From Cryptomeria japonica (lineage: Eukaryota > Streptophyta > Pinopsida > Cupressales > Cupressaceae), in NCBI RefSeq assembly GCF_030272615.1, contig NC_081413.1, positions 164,271,080-164,335,079 of the forward strand: a stretch of 64,000 bases of DNA, in the 5' to 3' direction. The notes beneath the pieces are model-generated. The model searched no databases, was not told the DNA's origin, and was given only the letters and a program-made list of their open reading frames with translations. Both the position numbers and the translations under genes were made by a program. Shown here piece after piece: positions 34,872 to 47,021 of the stretch; the stretch's first letter is position 1; the number at the start of each line of letters is the position of its first letter.

Positions 34872-37060
34872 TGTTAGGATTCCCATAAATACTGAGAGGG
34901 GGGGTGAATCAGTATCTAACTGGTGAATTGAATTTCTTAACTTAAAACATGTAAAACATATTATAACAGTGTACCGGTATGCAAGAAATAATGCAATAAA
35001 TAGAATTAAAAGCATCCACATGAAAAGCACACCATGACACAAGGATTTAACAAGGAAACTAGGTATGGGAAAAACCTCGGTGGGATTTGTGACCCACAAT
35101 ATTCACTTATTGGCTAATAAGAGAATATTACTTACAAGAGGGACCTGCACATGCAAGAAGGCCAATTACCTAGAGCTCACTGCTCAATGGGAAGTCTCAT
35201 TGACTTACAATGTGGATTATACAAATCCAATATCTTGTACTGCTTTACAATAGCATCTATAATGCCAGATCTAGTACCGGTTTTTGCTCTATTCTTTACA
35301 TAAAACCTTTAACCTATATTTCACATAATAGGTCTACCTAATATCTTTTTCTTCTTCACTTACAAAATGTCTACAATGATCTCTCTTATATATAAGAGTC
35401 ATTTTACAATTTGCCAAGTCGGCTTACAAAGTTTTTACAATAATAAACAAAATATAATATATCAAAAATCCTATCGGCCTCTGTGCCGGTATGCTTCCTT
35501 TCTCTGTGCCGGTGTCGGTGGTCTGAGTGTCAGTGTAGAGTGTGATCTGTTGATGTCGGTGAACTATCTTGTCGAAGTAATGCCTTGCCGATGCCATAGG
35601 ATTGTAAGGTTGCCATCAATGACAAAACCTTCAATCACCTACAATGTCTCATTGGAGTGTGCATATGCCAACAATCTCCCCCTTTGGCATTGATGGCAAC
35701 ACTCATGAGAAAATTCAAAAGTGTATCCAAAACTTGTAACCCAAAAATGTTTCCAAAAATATGTTATCAAAAATATAAGAACTCCCCCTGAGTAGATAAG
35801 TCTTTTGCCGGTTATTTTCTCATACTACTACTCCCCCTTTGGCATCAATGACAAAGATTGTCAAGGTGTCAATAGAGTTGTAGCCTCAACCTTGTAACTC
35901 GGTAGTTACAATTTGAAATAGATCCACCAAAATAAAGTTTATACTCTCCATAAACTTCTTACTATCTCTTATTGGTGTCTCTGTTCTTTTAACTGTACCG
36001 GTGAGGTGTTGCATATGCTTTGCCAATGTTTTTTGTCCCTGTATTAGTGCCTCAGATATTTCCTTCCGCAATGATGCTAGATAGTCCAATCTTGGACTCA
36101 GTTTTAATCTCAAATTCTTTTCCTTATCCACTATTCTCTCCTTTTCTCTATATCATAATCTGAGAGAGCTGCTTCAAGTTGCTTCATTAGATTTTCCATC
36201 TCTACTGGTGACAAGATCTTCCTCAAGTTGTTAGGCTTCTGAAAATAGAGGACCATGTTCTGATACCAATTGTTAGGATTCCCACAGATACTAAGAGGGG
36301 GGGGGGTGAATCAGTATCTAACCAGTGAATTGAATTTCTTAACTTAAAACATGTAGAACATATTATAACAGTGTACCAGTATGCAAGAAATAATGCAATA
36401 AATAGAATTAAAAGCATCCACATGAAAAGCACACTATGACACAAGGATTTAATGAGGAAACCCGGTGTGGGAAAAACCTCGGTGGGATTTGTGACCCACA
36501 ATATTCACTTACTAGCCAATAAGAGAATATTACTTACAAGAGGGACCTGGACATGTAGGAAGGCCAATTGCCTAGAGCTCATTTCTCAATGGGAAGTCTC
36601 ACTGACTTATAATGTGGATTATACAAATCTAATATCTTGTGCTTCTTTACAATAGCATCTATAATGCCAGATCCAGTACCGGTTTCTGCTCTGTTCTTTA
36701 CATAAAACCTTTAACCTATATTTCGCATAATAGGTCTGCCTAATATCTTTTTCTTCTTCACTTACAAAATGTCTACAATGATCTCTCTTATATATAAAAG
36801 TCATTTTACAACATTCCAAGTCAGCTTACAAAGTTTTTACAATAATAAACAAAATATAATATATCAAAAATCATGTCAGCCTCTGTGTCGGTATGCTTCC
36901 TTTCTCTATGCTGGTGCCAGTGTAGAGTGTGATCTATTGATGTCAATGAACTATCTTGCTGGTGTAATGCCTTGCCGGTGCCATAGGATTGTAAGGCTGC
37001 CATCAATGACAAAACCTTCAATCACCTACAATGTCTCATTGGAGTGTGCATATGCCAACA
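34872..37060 (-). mobile_element. Family A mini-element (internal deletion derivative)
   Basis: A complete 2189-bp insertion: LTR 34872-35673 (802 bp), a 597-bp body, LTR 36271-37060 (790 bp), flanked by TTCTT at 34867-34871 and 37061-37065. The body keeps the primer site (36257-36270, reading ATTGGTATCAGAAC), a start-like MENLMKQLEAALSDYD (~36200), a tail of the extra ORF and three PPTs (35675-35685, 35781-35790, 35831-35840). Everything between is gone, so it depends on another element for transposition. Confidence 0.93.
35886..36219 (-). pseudogene. Gag start joined to coiled-coil tail in the mini-element
   Basis: After the primer site, MENLMKQLEAALSDYD runs into IEKRRE and a stop. In a different frame it continues as KEKNLRLKLSPRLDYLASLR and SEALIQGQKTLAKHMQHLTG, ending FQIVTTELQG at 35886. 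The second part matches the end of the extra ORF at 1560-1850. The junction lies near 36150 in AG-rich sequence and joins two frames, so it is a deletion scar and not a working fusion. Confidence 0.7.
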
Positions 37061-37065
37061 TTCTT

Positions 37066-38177
37066 TGTTTTCCTTTGATAAATTTCATTTTTGAATTTGG
37101 TGCTATAAAATGGACATTTGGGTGCAATTTCACATTTAAATTTGGTGAAATAAAATGGACATAGGTTTGCCTTCTTATTATATTATCTAAGTACAAATTG
37201 TTATCTTTAAAGGAAATGAGTGCTTGTTTGTTGTCTCTTGAGAGCTTTCTCAATCTGTAGGATGGATCCACTATTGCATTGAGTACCTTTCCACCTGCCT
37301 TCAGGTCTTGGGAGAGAGGGAAAGGTGATAATGACACCCGCATTTTTCTTTTGTACAAGAGGGATATTTTTGATTGGGGATTTTATTCTCTCACAAGGGT
37401 ATTTCAAATTGAGATACGTTGGGGATATCATCTCTCCCAATAAGATCTTGAGCAATTTTTTTCAAGCCGCTATATAAATAGGCTGGTTAGGTGACTAGAG
37501 TGTTGAGTGAATTCGACGTATGTGGAGGCTCTCTCTACATCGATAAGCTTAATTAAAGCTTTAAGTGGCTTACTTTGAGAATTCGTCATTGGAATAGGAT
37601 CCCTCAAAACATTACTACGAGCCAATTATTTTGAGTAGCCAAAAATACTTACATCTAATGGTTCAGGGAGGGTGGATCATACCCTATAGATACCTCTCAT
37701 GTACCCTTCAAGATAAGACAAGAATCTCTCGGTTATAAAATCTTTGGATCTTTGGGGTAAGAGAATCTGGTATGCCTAAGAAATGAGTGTCATGGTGGGG
37801 GAGCCAGCACTACCATAATCTCTATATATTCATCTTGTTTGAGGTATTATATTGTAGAGGCCCCATTGGATGGTTTCCATTATCAAGACTAGGCTTGTAA
37901 TTATTTTCAATCTGCCTTCAAATCTTTCAATGTGTTAAACTAGTAAGAGTTAGTCCCATTCTAGGCCAACCTAGGCCCTTCCACATGTGACTCTAATTTT
38001 CAGAGCTTGTCCATAGAAAAAAATATTGGCCATATTGTATGTACTATCTTTTGAGTGTGACAAATTTACCATTTGACCAAAAACATCAGAAACTCAAACA
38101 TGATCCCAAAAAGAAAACACCAATCAAGCTCAAACTTTACACTATCTTATTCACACCTTTGCAATAAAAAGTTCATC
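37066..38177. other. Unidentified host sequence right of the mini-element
   Basis: Contains an imperfect direct repeat AATTTGGTG-ATAAAATGGACAT (37095-37160) and a clear TATA-like GCTATATAAATAGG at ~37468-37482, so it may be part of an LTR. No coding signal. Family B sequence starts abruptly at ~38178. Confidence 0.4.
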
Positions 38178-39290
38178 CTACATGAATCTTGCAATGTGAC
38201 CCGGTTTGTTGCAGTGGTAGCAAACCAATCCAGGTGCTCTCCAAGGTCCATTGTTCATGTTTCCATTCTTCCTTCTGCATGTTGTAGTAGTGTGACCATG
38301 ACCATGACAAATCATACAATTTTCTCTCCATCCGGTTGCCGCTTGATGGCCACTGCTTCTTGGCTGATGATTGAAGACATTAAACTGATTGTGGTTCCGG
38401 TTCACAAAAGGTTCAGGACCAACTCCTTGGGTCCTTTGAGGATATCTTCGAGTGTTATTCATCACAGACCTGCATTCAAATGCTCTATGCCCAAACTTGT
38501 TGCATGCACAACAATGACCATTGAACTTATTGGATCTAGGTACATTGTTAATAAAGTAAGGAAAATTATTGTAGGCTTTGCACCTATATACATTGGCAGT
38601 GTGTCCTTCTTTAAGATAGTTAAAGCAAACAGGTTTGAATTTTTGCTTACCTTTTCCTTTGAATGTCAGTTGCTTCTTTGATGCTTCAACATTTGTTCCT
38701 GAGGATTCTCCTTCCTCATGTCCAGAGAAACCAAGTCCATTGGTATTCTTTACTGGTCTAGATGACTCAATCTTTTGCTCTAGCTTGATAGTACTTTTGA
38801 TGAACTTAGCAAGTATTTCCTTTGACTCAGAGAGTTCTTTGGAAATAGCAGTATTTGTCTCCATTAGGCTTGCATTTTCAAAGATGGCTATGTTCAGTTC
38901 ATCTTGTACTCCTTCTTTTTCCATTCTACTCTCATGAAGGCGAGCAGTCAGTGCACTAATCTCTTGTTTCAACTTGGAGATCTCATGATCTTTGTCCATC
39001 ACTAGATCTTCAACTTTCCTCCGCTTCTCAAGCTCTTGACTAAACCGGATAGTCAGTCCTTCCAACTCCTTTCTCAGGTTGGAGTTTGATTCATTCAACT
39101 TATTTAAGTCTGCTATCATGGCTTCCATGTGTGCTTCATCTATAGAACTATTTTCACATAGCTCCATCAGGTTTTCTGCATGTTCTCTCCTTTTTGCTTG
39201 AGATGCCTTGAATTTTACCATAAGATCATCATAGGCTTGCTCAGACTGAGTGAGTCGTTGAATAAGTTCCCTCAAGGTGTATTCCCCCAT
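38178..39290 (-). pseudogene. gag: Family B gag, copy B0 (truncated)
   Basis: Start ATG 39290 (MGEYTLRELIQRLTQSEQAY), 37 bp past the primer site. The N-terminal ~200 residues are coiled coil. Then come zinc-knuckle-type segments: CFNYLKEGHTANVY (damaged), CCACNKFGHRAFEC, CMICHGHGHTTTTC and CYHCNKPGHIARF, where the element ends at 38178. Most of it stays open, with Cys-to-Tyr changes in the first knuckle. Confidence 0.85.
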
Positions 39291-39340
39291 ATCTCTTTCC
39301 AAGTGGTTAGACTTGTAGAAAGGTAGGCTCTGATACCAAT

Positions 39341-40519
39341 TGATGAATACTAAGAGGGGAGGGTGAATTAGTATGCCAAAAATCATTGCACTAAAACACT
39401 TAAACAGTCTGAAGATAAACTAATAAAACAATGTAACAGACAGACCGGTTATCACACATGCAAACCAAAATGCAAATAAAGCATTCACCCACAAAAGCAA
39501 TACAACCATAACACAAGATATTTGACGTGGAAACCCAAATGGGAAAAACCACAGTGAGCTGGAACTCACAAGTCACTATCTATAGAATAGAAACCAGACT
39601 GATTAAGGTCAGACCGGTTAAGGTCTTACAGTGTTCTTCACCAGAATAGATCTTGTTACGAATCTCAATCTCTGTTAGGAGATAAGTCTGATTAAAGACT
39701 ACCTTGCTAGAGGATTTTAGATTCACAGAGGTCAACCACCTTGTTAGAGGATTTTACAAAAGGCTTTTCGACCTACCCGGTTAAGGGCTATAAACTTGTC
39801 AAAGATGTGAGTAATCAACAAGTGTTTGATCTCTCTAATAGCACAGACTGCTTGGTTTGATCCTGGTATAGCTCAAAGCTAATGTATTCCAGCATTACTT
39901 CAGTCTTCTATGTCTCTCACTCAGTTACAACTTGATCTTCTCATATAAGATCACTCTTACAACAACTCATCAACCACCTTAAACCCTAGCACAACATAAA
40001 CCCTTTTTGCAACTTTTCAAAAACCCTAGACATGATGTCCTTTTAAAGGAATCTAATTTCATGTCGGTCCAATAGGATTACATTACAATTTCCTAGGTTC
40101 AATGAATCTAGACATACTCAGTAACACAACACAAAAAGCACCGTCAGTGTGTCGGCATCATCAAACAATCGGTGGATTGGTAACTCATCACAAAATGTCG
40201 ATTGGTAACTCATCTCAGAGTATTACCGGTTCATACAAAATACTGGTTGCCGGTTTGACAAAAATGAAAACTGGTAAGAATGTGTTCTACTGCATTGCTC
40301 CCTCGTACCACTTGAGATCTATGAACTGCTCAGGATTGACATGTCGCTTCAGACCGGGAAACACATTCTCCAAAATCACCAATAGTCTAAAGACTAGAAT
40401 ACAACATACCGATTGGAACAGATACCGGTTGAGCTCTAGCTCATACCTATAAAGGGGATCTCAATGCAAGTGTGTGTCCATTAATAACAATCACAACATA
40501 AACATCAAAAATGCCAACA
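39341..40519 (-). repeat. Family B LTR1
   Basis: 1179 bp, TGTTGGCATTTTTGATG...TATTCATCA in element direction. It is 3' LTR for body B1 and 5' LTR for B0. The primer site TGGTATCAGAGC is 39327-39338. It has 17 bp (near 40146-40162) absent from LTR2 and LTR3. Rich in ACCGGTT words, many decayed to ACTGGTT/ACCAGTT in the other copies. Confidence 0.92.
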
Positions 40520-40520
40520 A

Positions 40521-40768
40521 TCTCCCCCTTTGGCATTGATGGCAACACTTAGGAAAATAAAATTTTGACATCTAAGTGTTTTACAACAAAAACATGTCAT
40601 TAAAAAAATTGCTCCCCCTAAGCATATACACTATCCCTTCATCAATACATTGTATAGCAATTTTGCATACAGAGCATAAACATTGAGATATCAGAGCATA
40701 TAGCATATATCAAAATTTTAAAACCAGATACTCTATACTTCTCCAAAATAGAGTACTTCTCCCCCTTT
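40521..40768 (-). promoter_or_regulatory. Family B polypurine tracts, copy B1
   Basis: Minus-strand PPT1 AAAGGGGGAGA 40521-40531, PPT2 TAGGGGGAGC 40611-40620 and PPT3 CAAAGGGGGAGA 40758-40768. A fourth, CTTAGGGGGAGCAAA (44543-44555), lies at the gag/extra-ORF boundary. B2 has the same set (47023-47033, 47113 area, 47275 area, 51055 area). Confidence 0.8.
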
Positions 40769-40829
40769 GCCAACAATGACAAAGTACCGCTGAACAACCT
40801 TCTTTCCATTTGATAAAAGTTTATGACAA

Positions 40830-43800
40830 CAAGGAATAATACTTGTCAAAAACCAATTTATAGTCCTGCAAAAATTGTTTCATTGATAGAGACTAGGACT
40901 CAAGTAGGGAGGTGGCCACTTCTTTCTTTGTTTGCATCTGGGATACCTGTTCTTCCATGGCATCAACTGTGCTCATCTCCTGCGTAACTGTCAAGGCATC
41001 TAGGTTCAGATAACACTTCTGAAGAATTTGCAGATGTGGAAGTAAAACCAGTTGTAGCTCCTACAATTCTCTATACCGTGTACTGATCTCTTGCTCCATT
41101 TTAGCTGACTGGATCTGAAATCGGTGAACGGTTTTCCCATAAGTTGCAAAGGAATCATAAGGTGGCTTAAATGTGCTTAAGTAAGACTCTAAGTCCATTT
41201 GAAGCTTTTGCTTCTGGGCTAGCACATCATCGTAGAATAGATGGGGTTGACATATTTTGCTTAGTAGCAGATTTCCCTCATCCAAAGTGTCCCTTATATC
41301 CTTTTGGTCTTTCAGCAGTTCAAACCGGAGTTCATTCAACTTCTTCACCAAAGCAATGTTAAGAGCCTTTTGATGCTCTTTCTTGACATTTGTCTCAGCT
41401 ACCTCTTCCAGGCTCTGCACCTGATCCTCAACTACAGTATATAGTAGCTTAAGTTGTGCTAGTGATGATTCAGTCTTGGGAAGATTGGTACCGGGGATCA
41501 AACCGGTAAGGGCATCTACAGCTGCTTGAATTATATCTTGCTCCTTTTTCCTTCAAATGATTTCAAGGTGCTCTTGAGCAACCTTGATGCTCTGCATTAG
41601 CTCCAATTCACTTGCAGACTGGTGATATCAGCTAGTTTGGCTTGACTCCCGGTTGCCTTCAGAGTCTCTATCTATGTGCTCTTCACTACTTCTGTTGCCT
41701 TGTTCGCTTTGCTTTTCTCCGTTGCTTTGTCTTCTTCTTCCTTCTTTTTCTCTGCTTCCTTCTTTTCTTTTTCCTTGTCTTCTTCTTCTTCTTTCTTTTT
41801 CCTCTCAGCTTCCTTCCTCTTCTCCTCTCTTTCTCTTCCTCTTCCTTCTTCTTCTTTTCTTCTTCCTTCCACTTTTCCTTTTCTTTATCTTCCTCTTCCT
41901 TCTTCTTCTTTTCTTCCTTATCATCTTCTTATTTATTTTTCCTCTCATCTTCTTGCTTCTTTTTCTCTTCATCTTTTCTTTTTCTCCTCTTCCTCTTTTC
42001 TCTTCTCTTCCTCTTTCTACTTTTTCTCATCTTCATCCCTCTTCTTCTTCTCTGCTTGTTCCTTAGCCGCTTCCTATCTGTCCTCAGCTTGCACACTGCC
42101 CTGTTCGGCCTGTTGCACCTATTATGTTCCCTCAGAAGGTATGTCCTAAGTGACATCTTCTATGTCCAGGGCATCGACATCAATAGTGTTGATTGGTTCT
42201 TCAACCGGGTTTCCTTCTTCATCAAAAACTTCATCCCGTTTGGATATAACCAGTTCTTTTTCCGCTTGCAGGTTGGCTATACGTGCTTTGTGAGCATGGA
42301 TTGCATGATCTATATGTTGATGAGTGTCTTTTTCAACATCATCAACTCTTCCCTCTAACAGCCAGAGTCTTCTTCTCCTTGTGAAGAAGAGTACTTTATT
42401 TTGGTCCAAAACATCAAATAATTCTGAGTTTGAGAGGTCAGGAAAGTACTGTGCAAAGACTTTCTCCCTAATCTCCTGTTCTTTTTCTATGGAAATGCAC
42501 CATTTATCATCTAATGCCTTATATAAGGAATCTGGTGTCTGAGATTTAATCTCTGATGGCGATCGGTCATTCTTACACAAATAAATAATAATCTCCTGTA
42601 GTACTTCTTCTTTCTCCTCATCACTATAATCATCATAATAATCTACTAAATCATGAAGTAATTTTCTGCTAATATTCTTTACTTTTCTTTGACAATGTGT
42701 CAAAGGTTTATATGAGGAGATATCAATATTTACCAGTGCAAATGCTACCGGTTCATTCTTCTTCATCATCTTCATCTGTCTGGCCTTCTTTGGGATCTCC
42801 TCAGATTCAGTTTCTTCAGAGTCCGGTTCATTTGACTTAGTCTTCCTTTTTCTTTCAAAGACTTTTGTCGATGCCACTTCTGCTTTCTTCTTTGCAAGTG
42901 ACCGCTTGGTCACTCTTGGAGTTGCAGTCGATGCCAATGCTACAGGCACTGCCTTTTCTTTCTTTGTTGCAGGTTCTTTTCCTTTCTTAACAGAGGATTC
43001 CTCGACTGGTGCAATCCTTTCCAGATAGGTTTCGGTCCTCTTTGCCTTAGGATCAAGAGGTGAGGCAATAAAGGTTGATTCATACCCTTCCAGCATATCG
43101 TACATCACCTCATAGCCCATTGGCTCCACTTCTTCCATTCTAGGCTCAACAGCCTCCATTAAGCATTTACCCACCTGCATGGTGAAACAGATGTCATCTT
43201 CATATTTCTTGATGATATCACTTGAGATCCTCATCCTTTGGCTCCTTTTCCATCTGAACTCATCAAAGTACTTGTTCAGCACATCAGCTTAACCGGTTCC
43301 AATAGCTTGAATTCTTTCCTTGATCTGCTTGGTTACCGGTTGGTCAGGAGACCACTGGACATCTCCTACTCTAGGAAAGTAGCCTTGGAAATAGAAGAAC
43401 AACCCTACCAATAGTTGTCCAAACTTGAATCTCAGTCCATTATCCTATTTGATCGACTTTAGATTAGACAGAAGTTGCCTCTGCATACCAGTGCATAGAT
43501 CAAATGATGCATCCTCTTTAACCATCCGGTAAGTAGCATTTACTACTGCAACAGATACAAAGTTAATTCTACTAGCAGAGAATGTTCGGTAGCCTATCAC
43601 CATGTAGGCATACTTAACAAGATCATCTTTGATGGAGTTGACTATCATGCCTCCTGAATCACTCACTGAACTGGTGAGCTTTGACATTTTCATTTTTCTT
43701 ATTGTCCTTAGGGTTGGCACTTCCCCTGTGTTGCAGAAACTGGTGACTGCATGAATTGCCTGCAGCGTAATATCATGTGTCCTCTCCAGGTACATCTTGT

Positions 43801-44122
43801 CACCATGGACTCTGCTCAAAATGATCCTAATATGATCCTCTATAAAGTCTTCCAGAAAGTATACTACACTATGGAGTTTCTTCTTCTCTAAGATACTATA
43901 TTCCGGTTTGATTTTCTCATCCTTTCCACAAAACAGACCTAGTTGAGAGTGGATGGCTAGAGACCCTAGGTCTTCAATTTTGCAATCAATATTGTCAGAA
44001 ATTCCCTCTTCCACTATCACTCCAGCCGAAACTTGTGATAGGGCATTATACTTTGACTTCATTTGAATGAAACTTTTAGACTCAATGGAGGTACTAGAAC
44101 TGGTATGAGATGCGGAAGCCAT
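40830..44122 (-). pseudogene. Family B extra ORF, copy B1
   Basis: ATG 44122 (MASASHTSSSTSIESKSFIQ) opens a frame reaching 42146 with two stops (43445 TAG, Gln in copy B2; TAA near 43290). Residues 1-280: a helical domain I do not recognise. Then a Lys/Pro/Ala linker with basic KRSLAKKK and RKRKTKS, an acidic SDEEKEEVLQEIIIYL segment and RRRRLWLLEGRVDDVEKDT. 42160-41672 is an E/K/R-rich run that could form a single stable helix. A coiled coil follows (41501-41061, GTNLPKTESSLAQLKLLY) ending near 40830. Both B1 and B2 change frame before the coiled coil. No membrane segment. Basic patches suggest nucleic-acid binding or nuclear location; function unknown. Confidence 0.75.
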
Positions 44123-44376
44123 TTTAGAATATTTGAAGAACTCAAGAAATACCTTTAAAACATGAATTTAGGGCTTTCTAATTCTCCTTCACACTCTGTC
44201 GGTTGTCGAATCACCACTTTATGTTCTCCACTTAACCATTTGCAAACTGAATTTGAATTTCCTTCAAGATTTGTCAATTTTTTGAAATTTCAGCTCAAAA
44301 CGCCTTTTCTTCGCTCTGCTCTTTTGAAAACTTTTCTTCGCTCAAAACTAGATAGTGAGAAATGATTTGAAAAATG

Positions 44377-44384
44377 CTTTTATA
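44377..44384 (-). promoter_or_regulatory. TATA box upstream of the B1 extra ORF
   Basis: ATGTATAAAAGCATT on the minus strand, 255 bp upstream of ATG 44122. B2 keeps it at 50884-50891, ~260 bp from ATG 50624. An AGGGTTTATGCCCTAA word lies just upstream in both. It may drive a separate transcript for the extra ORF. Confidence 0.55.
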
Positions 44385-44539
44385 CATGTCTCTCACCTAC
44401 CGCCATAATGCTCCTCTATTAGGGCATAAACCCTAATTTTCCCTATTTACCATTTTTAGTTTTCTGCCAAGTGACAGGTATCACATACCGGTTAAGGTCC
44501 TTTACTAGTGTAAACCGGGGGTTCAAAAACATTTCACCA

Positions 44540-45810
44540 TTTTGCTCCCCCTAAGCCTTTTGAAGCTTAGTTTTCCGGTTCTGATATTTCCACACTAGGT
44601 GTATAAACTGGTTCCTCTTCCAACATTGTTGGCTTCTTCCTCCAGGTTTTCTTCATGTCCACTTGAACTATTTCAACATCAATTTATCCTTCCGAAGTGA
44701 CCGATATATCATCAGATATACTATTTCTACTTCTGTAGAATCTTGCAATGTGACCTGGTTTGTTGTAGTGGTAGCAAACCAATCCAGATGCTCTCCAAGG
44801 TCCATTGTTCATGTTTCCATTCTTTCTTCTGCATGTGGCAACAATGTGACCATGACCATGACAGATCATACAATTTTCTCTCCATCCAGTCACCGCTTGT
44901 TGGCCACCACTTCTTGGCTGATGATTGAAGACATTAAACCGGTTGTGGTTCTGGTTCACAAAAGGTTCAGGACCAACTCCTTGGGTCCTTTGAGGATATC
45001 TTCCAATGTTATTCATCATAGACCTGCATTCAAATGCTCTATGCCCAGACTTGTTGCATGCATAACAATGACCGTTGAACTTATTGGATCTAGGTACATT
45101 GTTAATAAAGTAAGGAAAATTATTGTAGGGTTTGCTCCCACATACATTGGCAGTGTGTCCTTCTTTAAGATAGTTAAAGCAAACAGGTTTGAATTTTTTC
45201 TTACCTTTTCCTTTGAATGTCGGTTGCTTCTTTGATGCTTCAACATTTGTTCCTAAGGATTCTCCTTCCTCATGTCCAGAGAAACCAAGTCCATTGGTAT
45301 TCTTTACTAGTCTAGATGACTCAAGCTTTTGCTCTAGCTTGACAGTACTTTTGCTGAATTGAGCAAGTATTTCCTTTGACTCAAAGAGTTCTTTGGAAAT
45401 AGCAGTATTTGTCTCCATTAGGCTTGGATTTTCAGAGATGGCTATGTTCAGTTCATCTTGTACTCCTTCTTTTTCCATTCTGCTCTCATGAAGGTGAGCA
45501 GTCAGTGTACTAATCTCTTGTTTCAACTTGGAGATCTCATGATCTCTATCCTTCACTAGATCTTTAGCTTTCCTCCGGTTCTCAAGCTATTGACTAAACC
45601 AGACTTTGATTCATTCAAGATATTTACTTCTGCTATCATGGCTTGCATATCTGCTTCATCTGCAGAACTATTTTCAAATAGCTCCATCAACTTTTCTGCA
45701 TGTTCTCTCCTTTTTGCTTGAGATGCCTTGTATTTGACCATAAGATCATCATAGGCTTCCTCAGACTGAGTGAGCCATTGAGTAAGTTCCCTCAAGGTGT
45801 ATTCCCTCAT
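44540..45810 (-). pseudogene. gag: Family B gag, copy B1
   Basis: ATG 45810 (MREYTLRELTQWLTQSEEAY). A net loss of ~34 bp near 45600 shifts the frame compared with B0/B2. The coiled coil continues (MKDRDHEISKLKQEISTLTA), then FKGKGKKKFKPVC and knuckles CFNYLKEGHTANVC, CYACNKSGHRAFEC, CMICHGHGHIVATC and CYHYNKPGHIARFY. A TAA at 44684 interrupts; similarity to B2 continues through IDVEIVQVDMKKTW to ~44540. Four knuckle-type segments are more than the one or two usual in LTR Gag. Confidence 0.85.
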
Positions 45811-45860
45811 ATCTCTTTCCAAGTGCTTAGACTTATACAAAGGTAGGCTCTAATACCAAT

Positions 45861-47021
45861 TGATGAATACTAAGAGGGGGGGGTGAATTAGTATGCCAAA
45901 AATCACTGCACTAAAACACTTAAACAGTCTGAAGATAAATCGATAAAATAGTTTAACAGACAGACCGGTTATCACACATGTAAACCAAAATGCAAATAAA
46001 GGATTCACCCACAAAATCAATACAACCATAACACAAGATATTTGAGGTGGAAACCCAAATGGGAAAAACCACAGTGAGATGGAACTCACAAGTCACTATC
46101 TACAGAATAGAAACCAGACTGGTCAAGGTCAGACCAATTCAGGTCTTACAATGTTCTTCACCAGAATAGATCCTGTTAGGAATCTCAATCTTTGTTAGGA
46201 GATAAGTCTGATTAAAGACTACCTTGCTAGAGGATTTTAGACTCACAGAGGTGAACCACCTTGTTAGAGGATTTTACAAAAGGCTTTTGGGCCTACCCGG
46301 TTAAGGGCTATAAACTTGTCAAAGATGTGAGTAATCAACAAGTGTTTGATCTATCTAATAGCACAAACTGTTTGGTTAGATCCAGTATAGCTCACAGCTA
46401 ATGCATTATAGCATTACTTCAGTCTTCTATGTCTCTCACTCAGTTACAACTTGATCTTCTCAGATAAAATCGCTCTTTCAACAACTCATCAACCACCTTA
46501 AACCCTAGCACAACATAAACCCTTTTTGCAACTTCTCAAAAACCCTAGATGTGATGTCCTATTAAAGGAATCTGATTTCATGTCGGTCCAATAGGATTAC
46601 ATTACGATTTCCTAGGTTCAATGAATCTAGACATACTCTATAACACGACATAAAAAGCACCGTCAAACAATCGGTGGATTGGTAACTCATCACAAAATGT
46701 CTGTTGCTAACTCATCTCAGAGTATTACCAGTTCATACAAAATACCAATTGTTGGTTTGACAAAAATGAAGACTGGTAAGAATTTGTTATGCCGCTTTTC
46801 TCCCTCATACCGCTTGAGATCTACGAACCGCTTCGGATCGACATGCCGCTTCAGACTGGGAAACACATTCTGCAAAATCACCAATAGTCTAAAGACTAGA
46901 ATACAACATACCGATTGGAACAGATACTAGTTGAGCTCTAGCTCATACATATAAAGGGGATCTCAATTCAAGTGTGTGTCCATCAATGACAATCACAACA
47001 TAAGCATCAAAAATGCCAACA
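45861..47021 (-). repeat. Family B LTR2
   Basis: 1161 bp, shared by bodies B1 and B2. The primer site 45847-45858 carries one change (TGGTATTAGAGC). It lacks the 17 bp present in LTR1, as does LTR3. Confidence 0.92.

Noticed and set aside
38073-38937. Plus-strand frames opposite family B gag
   Set aside because: Mirror frames of the zinc-knuckle/coiled-coil coding sequence; they recur in all B copies only because gag does.
41642-42358. Long plus-strand Leu/Phe/Ser-rich frames
   Set aside because: They are the complement of the E/K/R-rich part of the minus-strand extra ORF; composition alone keeps them open. The same holds at 48126-48686.
40830-44122. Envelope protein (env) call for the family B extra ORF
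   Set aside because: No signal peptide, transmembrane helix or furin-like site is visible; only the position is env-like.
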